Source: Thiotrichaceae bacterium UBA7357 (GTDB taxonomy: Bacteria; Pseudomonadota; Gammaproteobacteria; Eutrophobiales; Eutrophobiaceae). Taken from it: a DNA stretch of 64,000 bases. Every line of letters begins with the position of its first letter. The stretch's first letter is position 1. The translations under genes were made by a program, and so were the position numbers. Positions 41,381 through 50,235 of this stretch are shown here, in pieces. Location of the stretch: assembly GCA_002470825.1 (NCBI GenBank), contig DKOR01000018.1:90246-154245 (forward strand), in the 5' to 3' direction. The notes beneath the pieces are model-generated. The model made no database searches, was not told where the DNA came from, and saw nothing but the letters and a program-made list of their open reading frames with translations.

Positions 41381-41587
41381 GTTTATCTCTTTTTTTCACA
41401 AAGTCGAAAATGATAGACGCGCTTGTGTTTGTATTCCAGTATAGTACGCCTGATATTGAAATCAATATAGATATATTAATATTTCGCTTTAATTTAAATT
41501 ACTTTGTTAAATTTGATATATTACATTTTTGTTGTATCGCACACTAAGTGAATTCATTTAAATTTTAAAGATAGGCATAACAATCTC

Positions 41588-42880
41588 ATGACTGACAACA
41601 TGCCAGAAAAAATTGGAAAATATGAAGTTCGAAATGAGATCAATCGCGGGAGTATGGGAGTCGTTTATCTTGGACACGATCCTTACGTAAATCGACATGT
41701 TGCTTTGAAGCTCGCATTTCTAGACTCACTTAATGAACCAGAGTTTGGTGAGCGATATCGTAAAATGTTTTTTAATGAAGCTCATACTGCTGGTTTACTA
41801 ACGCACCCCAATATTATTAATATTTATGATGCTGGTGTAGATGGTGACAATTGTTATATTGTTATGGAATATATTGAAGGTGGTAATACACTTAAGCCAT
41901 ATTGTGATTCCAATATGTTATTACCTATCAATAAAGTCGTTGAAATAATATTTAAATGTGCAAGTGCACTTGACTACGCACATCGACAAGGGGTTGTACA
42001 TAGAGATATTAAACCTTCAAATATACTTTTTACGCCCGACCAAAATGTAAAGATTGCGGATTTTAGTATTGCTCATATATATAACGCAGATTCAACGACG
42101 ACACAGGTGGGTGGAATGATGGGGTCGCCAAGATATATGTCTCCGGAACAACTTAAAGAAGAATACATAACTAACCAGAGTGATATTTTTTCATTAGGTG
42201 TGGTCATGTATGAGTTGTTGACAGGACGACAACCATTTGCTGCAAATAGCTTTTCAGGATTGGTAAATAGTGTATTAAATGATGAGCCGCCGCCAATGAA
42301 TAACTATCGGAATAATCTGCCTGAAGCTTTAAAAGAGATCGTAAATAAAGCTTTGAACAAAGATCTTTCTAATCGCTACAAGATGGGATTAGATTTTGCT
42401 GCAGATCTTACTAAAGCATTTGATATGTTGGGGAAGCCTAGAGAAGATATTTTTGTTAAAGAAAGATTTAATGCTGTCAAAACATTAGAATTTTTTGCTG
42501 ATTTTGACGACACAGAAATTTGGGAAATTTTACATGCTAGTACATGGAAAGCTTATCATACTAATGATGATATTATTGTTGAAGGAGATATAGATGATTG
42601 TTTTTATGTCATCGTTAATGGCAGTGTTGAGGTGACGAAAAATAGATCAGTCATTCGAAGGTTGGAAAAAGGCGATTGTTTTGGTGAAATGGGTTATCTA
42701 TCTAAAACTAAGCGAACTGCCACTATCAAATCACTTGATTGTACGTCGATAATGAAAATTAATTCAACAGTGATTAATCAGGCATCAATAAATTGCCAGG
42801 TACGATTTTACAAGGTTTTTTTGAGAACCTTAATAAATCGACTATCTGAAACTACAGAAAAGATATCTCAGGAGGTCTGA
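41588..42880 (+). CDS. Ser/Thr protein kinase fused to a cyclic-nucleotide-binding domain
   Basis: A 430-residue cytoplasmic protein. Residues 10-280 form a Hanks-type kinase: glycine loop GSMGVVYLG (21-29), VALK with K41, HRDIKPSN with D140, and MSPEQL in the activation segment. The magnesium motif is DFS (158-160) instead of DFG. Residues 300-420 form a cNMP-binding domain with VEGDIDDCFYVIVNGSVEV and a phosphate-binding cassette FGEMGYLSKTKRTA (365-378) that keeps the Glu and the R-T-A of cAMP/cGMP binders. No membrane segment or PASTA repeats. Kinase activity gated by cyclic nucleotide is a reasonable inference. Confidence 0.93.
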   Translation: MTDNMPEKIGKYEVRNEINRGSMGVVYLGHDPYVNRHVALKLAFLDSLNEPEFGERYRKMFFNEAHTAGLLTHPNIINIYDAGVDGDNCYIVMEYIEGGNTLKPYCDSNMLLPINKVVEIIFKCASALDYAHRQGVVHRDIKPSNILFTPDQNVKIADFSIAHIYNADSTTTQVGGMMGSPRYMSPEQLKEEYITNQSDIFSLGVVMYELLTGRQPFAANSFSGLVNSVLNDEPPPMNNYRNNLPEALKEIVNKALNKDLSNRYKMGLDFAADLTKAFDMLGKPREDIFVKERFNAVKTLEFFADFDDTEIWEILHASTWKAYHTNDDIIVEGDIDDCFYVIVNGSVEVTKNRSVIRRLEKGDCFGEMGYLSKTKRTATIKSLDCTSIMKINSTVINQASINCQVRFYKVFLRTLINRLSETTEKISQEV

Positions 42881-43198
42881 TTAATATCAGGGTATTAGGG
42901 GATAATGGGACAATATAGAATTAATTTATTGGATATCCTTTATATGGAGGGTTCCAATGCTTGTAATGTGATTTAATAAAACATCTTATTTAATTGGACA
43001 ATAATTTCTCATATGTTGGTTAAAGATATTAACTTTTAAATGAGCATGCAGTTAGAAGTTATTGTTGAAAATAGTAAAAATTAAAAACCTAAAACTTATA
43101 GGCTGAGAATGCTAAAGAAGATATAATATTCTTGATGTTTCAAGTAATAACGAAATATATATATAACTTATATTACCTGTGTAAAGTATTAAATTTAG
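42881..43198. other. Intergenic stretch between kinase gene and tRNA-Arg
   Basis: 318 AT-rich bases downstream of the kinase gene and downstream of the minus-strand tRNA. I see no coding frame, clear terminator hairpin or repeat. The tRNA-Arg transcript must end in this stretch. Confidence 0.4.
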
Positions 43199-43272
43199 TG
43201 TCCCCAACAGGAGTCGAACCTGTAATCTACTCCTTAGGAGGGAGTTGCGTTATCCAATTACGCTATGGGGAC
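43199..43272 (-). tRNA. tRNA-Arg (CCT anticodon)
   Basis: Reading the minus strand gives a 74-base cloverleaf. The acceptor stem is GTCCCCA/TGGGGAC, the D stem GCGT/ACGC, the anticodon stem ACTCC/GGAGT with loop CTCCTAA (anticodon CCT, decoding AGG), and the T arm ACAGG-TTCGACT-CCTGT, with discriminator A. CCA is not encoded. Confidence 0.95.
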
Positions 43273-43532
43273 ATATGAAGTATATCCACACTCTAATTTT
43301 AGCCATACTTTAGTTGCGCATCCAGTGTTATCTGTCAATTAAGCTACTCAAGATCCTTATAATTCTACAAGTATATAAATAATACAATATACTAAAAGAA
43401 ACAGGTCATAGTTTAAATCACGAATCAGGATTGGATGGTTATATTCAACTCAGCTAATAATGTATTTTACTTTCATCATGATTATTATTTTGAAATGGTA
43501 AAGTAATCAAAATCAACAAAGGCATAACAAAT

Positions 43533-44495
43533 ATGTACGATACATCATCTTTACTCAATCAAAGAAAATTTCCAATGATTAAGCGAAAGAGCCTAACTAC
43601 GCTACAAATCAATATTGGCTTGAAGTGTAATCAGCAGTGTTTTCATTGCCATGTTAATTCGAGCCCCAAAAGAAAAGAAAAAATGTCTAATGCCACTATT
43701 AAGGCAATTAAGCTATTTCTAAAAAATAATAATATTGAATCACTTGATATCACTGGTGGTGCGCCAGAACTTCACTCAGAATTCAGATCTCTTATAAAAT
43801 ATGCGCGTGAAAATGATGTGCATGTTATAGATCGGTGTAATCTGACTATTTTAGAAGAGCCAGGGATGGAATACCTTGCGCAATTTTTAGCAGATTATGA
43901 AGTAGAAATTATAGCTTCTCTACCTTGCTATGAACTAGAAAATGTTGATAAACAACGAGGTGTAGGTGTGTTTGAGAAAAGTATCAGGGGTTTGAAAAAA
44001 TTGAATAAAGTAGGTTATGGACATTCAAATTTGGAGTTACCTTTGAATTTAGTATTTAATCCTCAGGGGGCAGCATTGCCACCACCACAAGATTATCTGG
44101 AACGAACTTATAAAAAAGAATTATTGGAGAGGCATGGAATTAAATTCAATAAACTTTTTACATTATGTAATATGCCAATAAACAGATTTGGAAGTACCTT
44201 GGTATCCAAAAATCAATTAGATGACTATATGAGAATGCTTACGGGTTCGCATAGGGAAGAGAATCTAAGAGATGTGATGTGTCGTAGTTTAATCAGTGTT
44301 GACTGGCAAGGTTATGTATATGATTGTGATTTTAATCAAATGTTGAATATAAATTTAAATGATGCCGAAGAAAAAATATCGATTTCTGATTTGGTTGGTA
44401 ATGATATTGAAGGTGATATAATTGCAGTGCGGGATCATTGTTATGGTTGTACGGCAGGGCAAGGTAGTAGCTGTAGCGGTGCATTAACTGCTTGA
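43533..44495 (+). CDS. arsS: ArsS-type radical SAM protein (arsenosugar biosynthesis)
   Basis: A 320-residue radical SAM protein with cluster motif CNQQCFHC (CX3CX2C), followed by DITGGAPELHSEF (GGAPE SAM loop). The C-terminal DUF3641-like region has LCNMPINRFGSTL, CRSLISVDWQGYVYDCDFNQML and a Cys-rich end CYGCTAGQGSSCSG. This matches the family whose cyanobacterial member adds a deoxyadenosyl group to dimethylarsenite. The next two genes are the transferase families that travel with it. No ArsM methyltransferase is in the window, so an arsenic substrate is inferred from family only. Confidence 0.9.
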   Translation: MYDTSSLLNQRKFPMIKRKSLTTLQINIGLKCNQQCFHCHVNSSPKRKEKMSNATIKAIKLFLKNNNIESLDITGGAPELHSEFRSLIKYARENDVHVIDRCNLTILEEPGMEYLAQFLADYEVEIIASLPCYELENVDKQRGVGVFEKSIRGLKKLNKVGYGHSNLELPLNLVFNPQGAALPPPQDYLERTYKKELLERHGIKFNKLFTLCNMPINRFGSTLVSKNQLDDYMRMLTGSHREENLRDVMCRSLISVDWQGYVYDCDFNQMLNINLNDAEEKISISDLVGNDIEGDIIAVRDHCYGCTAGQGSSCSGALTA

Positions 44496-44501
44496 GATTA
44501 T

Positions 44502-45182
44502 ATGCAAAAAAAAATATCTATTATAATCCCAACACTAAATGAAGCCGACCAAGTTGAACGACAGCTGGCTAAGCTTCAGACGTTACGGAAAAATGGTCAT
44601 GAGGTGATTTTAGTAGATGGTGGCAGTATTGATGGTACAGTTTCATTAGTAATATCATTATGTGATCAAGTTTATGAGTCTCAACGATCACGCTCAATTC
44701 AAATGAACTATGGAGCAAGAAAAGCGACGGGAAAATGTTACGTATTTTTACATGCTGATACAATTCTTCCAGATGACATTATTCAGTTTTTGTTGAAGAT
44801 TAATAATATTGAAGAAAAATGGGGCAGGTTCGATATAAGTCTGTCAGGAAGACACTGGCTATTCCGTGTTATTGAGTCATTTATTAATTGTCGATCAAGT
44901 TTTACAGGTATTGTTACAGGTGATCAGGTTATTTTTATTGGAGAGGAATTGTTTTCCAGAGTGGGAGGATATCCAGAAATAGCTTTAATGGAAGATATTG
45001 CTATATCTAGTTTGTTGATTAAATTTTCAAAGCCAATTCGAACTAGAAAAAAGGTAATCAGTTCTAGTCGACGTTGGGAAAAAAATGGAATATTTAAAAC
45101 AATTATAACAATGTGGATATTAAGATTATTATATTTCTTTGATTATGATATTAATAAAATAGCAAGATACTATGGAAAATGA
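44502..45182 (+). CDS. Arsenosugar-cluster glycosyltransferase (TIGR04283 type)
   Basis: A 226-residue GT-A family 2 transferase. Motifs: SIIIPTLNEADQVERQL, ILVDGGSIDGTV, FLHADTILPDD (DxD-like), a GRFDISLSGRHW block, TGDQVIFI, PEIALMEDIAISS and SSRRWEKNGIF...MWILRLLY. These match the rSAM/selenodomain-associated transferase 2 family. It begins 6 bases after the arsS stop, in the same frame, and overlaps the next gene by 11 bases. Confidence 0.88.
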   Translation: MQKKISIIIPTLNEADQVERQLAKLQTLRKNGHEVILVDGGSIDGTVSLVISLCDQVYESQRSRSIQMNYGARKATGKCYVFLHADTILPDDIIQFLLKINNIEEKWGRFDISLSGRHWLFRVIESFINCRSSFTGIVTGDQVIFIGEELFSRVGGYPEIALMEDIAISSLLIKFSKPIRTRKKVISSSRRWEKNGIFKTIITMWILRLLYFFDYDINKIARYYGK

Positions 45183-45816
45183 ATTTTCTAGAGGAGCTCT
45201 CTTAATCTTTACAAAAGCACCTGTGCGCGGACATGTTAAAACACGATTAATCCCAAGCATTGGTCTAGAGCATGCTACTTCGATATATCAAGAAATTTTA
45301 ACAAAGACGCTAAGCACGGCAAGAAAATCTAATTTTTCTTCTATACAGGTATGGGTTGATGGTGGGGTTGAGCATGCTTATTTTAAGCGTTTAAAAAGTA
45401 GGCATAAGGTTAAATTTTACAAACAGAAAGGTAAGGATTTAGGAGTACGAATGATGAACGCCTTTAAAATTGCTTTACGTCAATATTCTCATGCTGTTTT
45501 AATTGGTGGAGACTGTCCTTCATTAGAATATTTAGATTTAATAATGGCAAGTGACTATCTTAAGAACAATACAGATGTAGTCTTAGGCCCTGCAATTGAT
45601 GGCGGTTACTATTTGATAGGTTTAAATAAAAACAATGCTCAAATATTCACAAATGTAAAATGGGGTAAAAGCGGAGTGTTTGCTCACACTTGTGAAAATA
45701 TAAGTGCTCTAGGCTTGAAGCTTGACTTGTTGCCAGAGCGTTGGGATGTTGACCGAACTGTTGATTTACTACCTTACTTCAAGATGAAACGAAAAAACGC
45801 CACTCTTTACTACTAA
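45172..45816 (+). CDS. Arsenosugar-cluster nucleotidyl/glycosyltransferase (TIGR04282, DUF2064)
   Basis: A 214-residue Rossmann-like protein of the rSAM/selenodomain-associated transferase 1 family. FTKAPVRGHVKTRLIPSIG at the N-terminus resembles the nucleotide loop of GT-A/nucleotidyltransferases. IGGDCPSLEYLDL and GPAIDGGYYLIGL are the family blocks, and PERWDVDRTVDL ends it. The start ATG overlaps the preceding gene by 11 bases, so the three genes from arsS are one operon. Donor and acceptor are unknown. Confidence 0.88.
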   Translation: MENEFSRGALLIFTKAPVRGHVKTRLIPSIGLEHATSIYQEILTKTLSTARKSNFSSIQVWVDGGVEHAYFKRLKSRHKVKFYKQKGKDLGVRMMNAFKIALRQYSHAVLIGGDCPSLEYLDLIMASDYLKNNTDVVLGPAIDGGYYLIGLNKNNAQIFTNVKWGKSGVFAHTCENISALGLKLDLLPERWDVDRTVDLLPYFKMKRKNATLYY

Positions 45817-46065
45817 ACAACAAACCTGTTTCGACAAGTGTCAGTGAAATGACAGAATGTTGAGTCTGTTCTTCATTTGTGTGGTCATCAGTATTTGATG
45901 TTTATGGTGAATCTCAATGTCAAGATTAACGATTAAATCAATTAGTAAATAGGTCATATTTGATGTGAATGCCCTACACTTTTAGCAGATAAATAGTTTC
46001 TATAAGAACCAATACTCAAGTTTATTTTAACTTTCTGTAACGCATTGCGTAGACATACTTTATTC

Positions 46066-46071
46066 TATAAT
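46066..46071 (+). promoter_or_regulatory. -10 box of the tRNA-Ser promoter
   Basis: A perfect TATAAT lies 18 bases before the mature tRNA 5' end, leaving a short leader. The best -35 candidate is TTGCGT with a suboptimal 15-base spacer, so only the -10 element is called. Confidence 0.55.
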
Positions 46072-46089
46072 CTCCGATACGGTAGAGAA

Positions 46090-46180
46090 GGAGAGGTGTC
46101 CGAGTGGTTTAAGGAGCACGCTTGGAAAGCGTGTATACGTTAATAGCGTATCGAGGGTTCGAATCCCTCTCTCTCCGCCA
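46090..46180 (+). tRNA. tRNA-Ser (GGA anticodon)
   Basis: A 91-base class II tRNA including an encoded CCA. The acceptor stem is GGAGAGG/TCTCTCC, the anticodon stem CACGC/GCGTG with loop TTGGAAA (anticodon GGA), the long variable arm runs about 46132-46150, and the T arm is GAGGG-TTCGAAT-CCCTC. It decodes UCC and UCU. An open frame on the opposite strand crosses the gene and is an artefact. Confidence 0.97.
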
Positions 46181-46463
46181 TTACTATGAATAAACCATAA
46201 ACTTTCATTATACATACCCAAAGGCATACTCCAAATAATTAACTGTAGTTTGTGTATTGTTATATTGAGTAACGTGTTTGTGCCGTGAAAAATAATTGGT
46301 CTAGTCGAAAAATCGACTTCTGCTAACCACACCTCCGGGATCCCCCCGTGTTCTGAAAAACGCATAGGCACCATCTACATAGCATTTTGGATGGGTGATT
46401 TTAGTTTTTGTACATCTGCTTACTATGATAGTTTTAGAATGAGAAAGACAAATATTAGGACCA

Positions 46464-47555
46464 CTATAATTTTGTATTTTTTATACGAATAATACAGTCA
46501 ATTGTAGCATGCTGGAAATCCATAAATTCATTCGGTTTACATCCAATAACTTTTGGATCAAATGACCCCAAAACATCAATTTCTAATTGGTTGGCTAATT
46601 TCCTTATTAAAGGCTCGACGACTTCCATTGTTAGTCTGTTTTTCGAATTAATGTTAGCCCATACATTTGGATGGTAGGGAGTAAGAAGAAAAACTGGAGT
46701 AACACCTTTGTTAATTAGAGAGCGTATGTGTCTACGATATAGATCTAATGCATTAAGATCATAGTATGTGCCTTCCGTAAGATATGTTGGTTCTATCAAC
46801 GGGATTGGAAAAACTTTCGAATTATCTATTTTTTTTGCAGAATAGATGATACTTCCATCAGGTAACAAAACAGAGTCTTCTAATCCAACCTCTTCGTCAA
46901 AAGAAGGAGCATCCTTGATTGATTCTTTGCCATTAGCGGCCAAAAACATTGCTTTTTTTATAGATCGAATCGTATATTCAAGACTTAATAGATTTGATAG
47001 TTTAGCACTGTTGAACTTGTCAGAGTTTGTCGTGAGTGTATCAACCTGTTCCAACTCCTTCAATGCATTCATATATACATCTGGGTACGCATTCTGCCAA
47101 GCTAAGCCTTTACCAATATGGAATACCCAAGGATCTATACAAAAAATAATTTTATTTGGTTTTTGATTAGAGTTGGTAGCAGCAAAGGAAAGTGCAATAT
47201 GATCTTCAAGTAGAGCACCAGAAACTGCGAGATTAAAAATCTTTTCGCACATTTCTGCCAAGGAACTTTTTTTTCGAAAACTACTCAATTGCATTGCGTG
47301 GCTGCTACCAATTATCACGCAGTCAACTTCACCAACTGATTGCGCTAATTCAATCTTAATCTTTCGATCATTCCATGAATGAGATTTGAAAAATAAGCCA
47401 TGATGAGATTGTATCAATCTATTAGCGTATTCCTTCGAGCTATTACTGGATACCCTGTAAATTCCTGCAGGGTCATACACAATGTTGACTGAAACAGCTG
47501 CGGACAACACTAATGTAGCAAACAATCCTAATATTATCAGATAGCGTTTCGACAT
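46464..47555 (-). CDS. DltD/AlgX-like SGNH O-acyltransferase partner protein
   Basis: A 363-residue protein with one N-terminal membrane anchor or signal (LIILGLFATLVLSAAVSVNIV). The serine motif IIGSSHAMQ near residue 84 and a C-terminal DFQH (Asp-x-x-His) form an SGNH/GDSL-like catalytic set. TPYHPNVW lies between them. Such proteins act with an MBOAT protein to put acyl groups on exported polymers, and an MBOAT gene lies 3 bases upstream on the same strand. The polymer is unknown. Confidence 0.75.
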   Translation of the reverse strand: MSKRYLIILGLFATLVLSAAVSVNIVYDPAGIYRVSSNSSKEYANRLIQSHHGLFFKSHSWNDRKIKIELAQSVGEVDCVIIGSSHAMQLSSFRKKSSLAEMCEKIFNLAVSGALLEDHIALSFAATNSNQKPNKIIFCIDPWVFHIGKGLAWQNAYPDVYMNALKELEQVDTLTTNSDKFNSAKLSNLLSLEYTIRSIKKAMFLAANGKESIKDAPSFDEEVGLEDSVLLPDGSIIYSAKKIDNSKVFPIPLIEPTYLTEGTYYDLNALDLYRRHIRSLINKGVTPVFLLTPYHPNVWANINSKNRLTMEVVEPLIRKLANQLEIDVLGSFDPKVIGCKPNEFMDFQHATIDCIIRIKNTKL

Positions 47556-47558
47556 TGT

Positions 47559-49103
47559 TCAGAACTGAAAATATAGGAATTGGCTCGTCTTTTTAAGATT
47601 CAGCAAAGCAAATCCTAAAACAAGCCCAGCCATTACTGCCCATACCTTGGTAGGACGCCAACTCAACCAACTTATCTGACGCTCATTCCGACTTGAGTCC
47701 AATGCAAGTGAGTAATGGGTGAGCCATTGCTGAACATTGGGCAATATCCAGACAACAAATAACCCTCCAACAAGCCAACAGATAGTAACCTTTCCAGCAC
47801 CACCACCTATTAATGGGGCCAAACCATTAAAAATGATGTAATCGCTCCGTACCATGTGGCTCAGGAATGGGTAAAACTGATTGGGTAAACTAATCCCATT
47901 CAGCCCTATCATGCCCGATAAAATACTCATTGCTGCATCCATATTTTCCGCACGGAAAAACACCCATGCAGCCGTTACCGCTATAAAAGTCAAAAAAATC
48001 ATAAATATATGGGCAAATTTTCCTAATGGCACGGCGCTTGTTCCAATCAGTGTACGCCAACTATGGTTGAGCACTAAGTACGCACCGTGCAACCCTCCCC
48101 AAATAATGAAATTCCACCCAGCACCGTGCCATAAACCGCCTAGAAGCATGGTTGCCATTATATTCCGATAGCGGATGAATTTACCATGACGGTTGCCCCC
48201 GAGAGGTATGTAGAGATATTCTCGTAAGAATGCGGACAATGTTATGTGCCAACGCCGCCAGAAATCAATAATATTTGAAGCTTTGTAAGGTGAATTGAAG
48301 TTCAGCGGAAGACGAATATTGAACATGCGCGATAAACCTATAGCCATATCCGAATATCCTGAAAAATCGAAATACAATTGCAGGGAGTAAGCTAGTGCCC
48401 CAAACCAAGCTTCAAAAAACATTGACTGCTCACCACTAGCAGCGCCATTAAAAACCGGTGTGGCATATAAGGCGAACTGGTCTGCAAGTACAACTTTTTT
48501 GAATAACCCAACAGCAAAAATTGTAATGCCAATAGCCAAATGATCATAATTTAGTTTATATACCCAATCTTTTGCAAACTGAGGCATCATTTCCTTATGG
48601 TGGACAATCGGGCCAGCAATTAACTGAGGAAAGAAAGTGACAAATAAACAATAATGCAGAAAATTATATTCTCTTGTTTTTCCTTTATATGCATCGACTA
48701 AATAAGCTATTTGCTGAAAGGTAAAAAAAGAAATTGCCAAAGGTAAAATAATGGTCTTTAAATTAAAGTCTAATCCAATTGCCAGGTTCAAATTATCTAC
48801 AAAAAAATTGGCGTATTTAAAATAACCGAGAAGTACAATATTCCCAGAAATCCCAATAAAAAGTAATGATTTCTCATGGGACCAGACCTTCTTTACTAAC
48901 ATCACTCCAATCGAATAATTAAACAGAATCGAGAATAGTATTAATCCAAGATAAGCAGGATTCCACCATCCATAAAAAAAAAGTGAGGCACCCACTAACC
49001 AAGAAATAGCAATTCTATGATGCCCTTTCTTGCCAATCATAAAAAAGCCAATCAATGTAAATGGTAAAAATAGAAAGATGAATGCGTAAGAGTTGAAAAG
49101 CAT
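47559..49103 (-). CDS. MBOAT-family O-acyltransferase (AlgI/PatA-like)
   Basis: A 514-residue polytopic membrane protein. It starts MLFNSYAFIFLFLPFTL, the usual N-terminus of AlgI-type MBOATs. The block FDFSGYSDMAIGLSRMFNIRLPLNFNSPY, then FWRRWHITLSAFLREYLYIPLGG, and the catalytic His in LLGGLWHGAGWNFIIWGGLHG, are diagnostic. The frame continues up to 49220, but the ATG at 49103 fits the family. Next to the DltD-like gene it forms an acyl-transfer pair that moves acetyl or similar groups across the inner membrane. No alginate or cellulose synthase is adjacent. Confidence 0.93.
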   Translation of the reverse strand: MLFNSYAFIFLFLPFTLIGFFMIGKKGHHRIAISWLVGASLFFYGWWNPAYLGLILFSILFNYSIGVMLVKKVWSHEKSLLFIGISGNIVLLGYFKYANFFVDNLNLAIGLDFNLKTIILPLAISFFTFQQIAYLVDAYKGKTREYNFLHYCLFVTFFPQLIAGPIVHHKEMMPQFAKDWVYKLNYDHLAIGITIFAVGLFKKVVLADQFALYATPVFNGAASGEQSMFFEAWFGALAYSLQLYFDFSGYSDMAIGLSRMFNIRLPLNFNSPYKASNIIDFWRRWHITLSAFLREYLYIPLGGNRHGKFIRYRNIMATMLLGGLWHGAGWNFIIWGGLHGAYLVLNHSWRTLIGTSAVPLGKFAHIFMIFLTFIAVTAAWVFFRAENMDAAMSILSGMIGLNGISLPNQFYPFLSHMVRSDYIIFNGLAPLIGGGAGKVTICWLVGGLFVVWILPNVQQWLTHYSLALDSSRNERQISWLSWRPTKVWAVMAGLVLGFALLNLKKTSQFLYFQF

Positions 49104-49269
49104 ATTTTTATTATATCTAACGACCTCTAAATTGTAACGCAACATCTTTCGGTATGAAAAAAATAAGAAGTGAAGTGTTGAATAATGGAACACTATGCGT
49201 ATTTTGATAGTAAGGAACATACTTCATAGGAACTAAGACTCAGAAGGATGGGTACTAACTGATTTAGAA

Positions 49270-49710
49270 ATGGACCATCTTTTTGGTAAGGATTTAGTTC
49301 TCTCAGTTTTACTGAAAACATCTCTTGCTGCTGTGACTGTTGTAAATAACAATTAGCTTAATCTAGCTGTATTGCCAATAAGTTACTATAACGATGAAGA
49401 GCTGTTTTTTGTAAATTAATTCTGTAGCTTATGTTGGATTGTAAGCTTCTTAATCGCTTTACTTCCTCGAGTCTTTTCGTTATCTATTACGACATATGTA
49501 AAGGACATACCAGAAAAAATATTTCTTGAAATAGCATTCAATTTAGATTTACCAGCAATGAAAGTTCTTCATTTTTTTGTAGATAAATATCAATCCGTCT
49601 TTACACACAGAAGACATAAATGGTTAAGAAGAGGTATAAAAGTATATGCAGAGGTATTTATGGCACTTTTACATAAAAAATATCTGAGTTGGCTTATCTA
49701 TAATAGTTAA
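49270..49710 (+). pseudogene. Decayed reading frame of unknown function
   Basis: One frame of 147 codons from an ATG (MDHLFGKDLVLSVLLKTS) to TAA at 49708 is broken by TAG at 49354 and TAA at 49417. Between and after the stops the translation has protein-like composition: a hydrophobic stretch (SFLIALLPRVFSLSI) and a basic part (HRRHKWLRRGIKVYAEVF). No frameshift is needed. I do not recognise the family; a membrane protein is possible. The frame could also be chance. Confidence 0.35.
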
Positions 49711-50235
49711 GAAAAGTGATGTTCTTTCTAAGGTGCCAACATAAAACGTATCCTGAGAATCAAGGTAACTAGGATGTGCTGTTTCTATCCTCAGAATTAT
49801 TCTCTAAGAGTAATCCATTTCCTGTTCTTGAGTGTAGTAAAATTTGTCGATATGTCGTAACATTTTGATGTAATAAAATTATACAGATTGTGTAACAGAA
49901 GGTTGTCTAAATTAGGTGAGATTCCCTATATTTTCTCAATTTTAGCGAAATTAATAGAGATACTGGATAACTCTAGACTGTAACCACTGCCATATTCTGT
50001 ATGCGACTAATTGAATAAAATTATATTTCTAGATTTAGATAATGATCCTATATTTGATATTCAGATACTATATGAATATAGAGTAACTGTGATTTGTAAT
50101 GAACGCAGATTCAATTATATTATAAATATTAAGATGCTGGGTCGATTATTCTAATGAGATAAAAGGATTTACTGCTATACATTACGTATAAAGGCTTTTT
50201 CGATAACTTCATCAATTATAAATTTACTTCACACA
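49711..50235. other. AT-rich region with no supported gene
   Basis: 525 bases between the decayed frame and the DUF6607-type gene. Only short frames (about 45 codons at most) are seen. Two near-copies of an 11-base word (ATCCTGAGAAT around 49750 and ATCCTCAGAAT around 49789) are about 40 bases apart and probably coincidental. The promoter of the downstream gene should lie at the right end. No transposase remnant was recognised. Confidence 0.4.

Noticed and set aside
44493..44504. TGA at the end of arsS in the same frame as the next gene, considered as a selenocysteine or readthrough site
   Set aside because: The family normally ends just after the SSC-containing Cys-rich motif, an ATG follows 6 bases later, and no SECIS-like hairpin was evident.
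46060..46374. A 104-codon minus-strand frame containing GERGIRTLDTLLTYTRFPSV
   Set aside because: It runs across tRNA-Ser; this peptide string is the well-known false translation of the antisense of class II tRNA-Ser genes.
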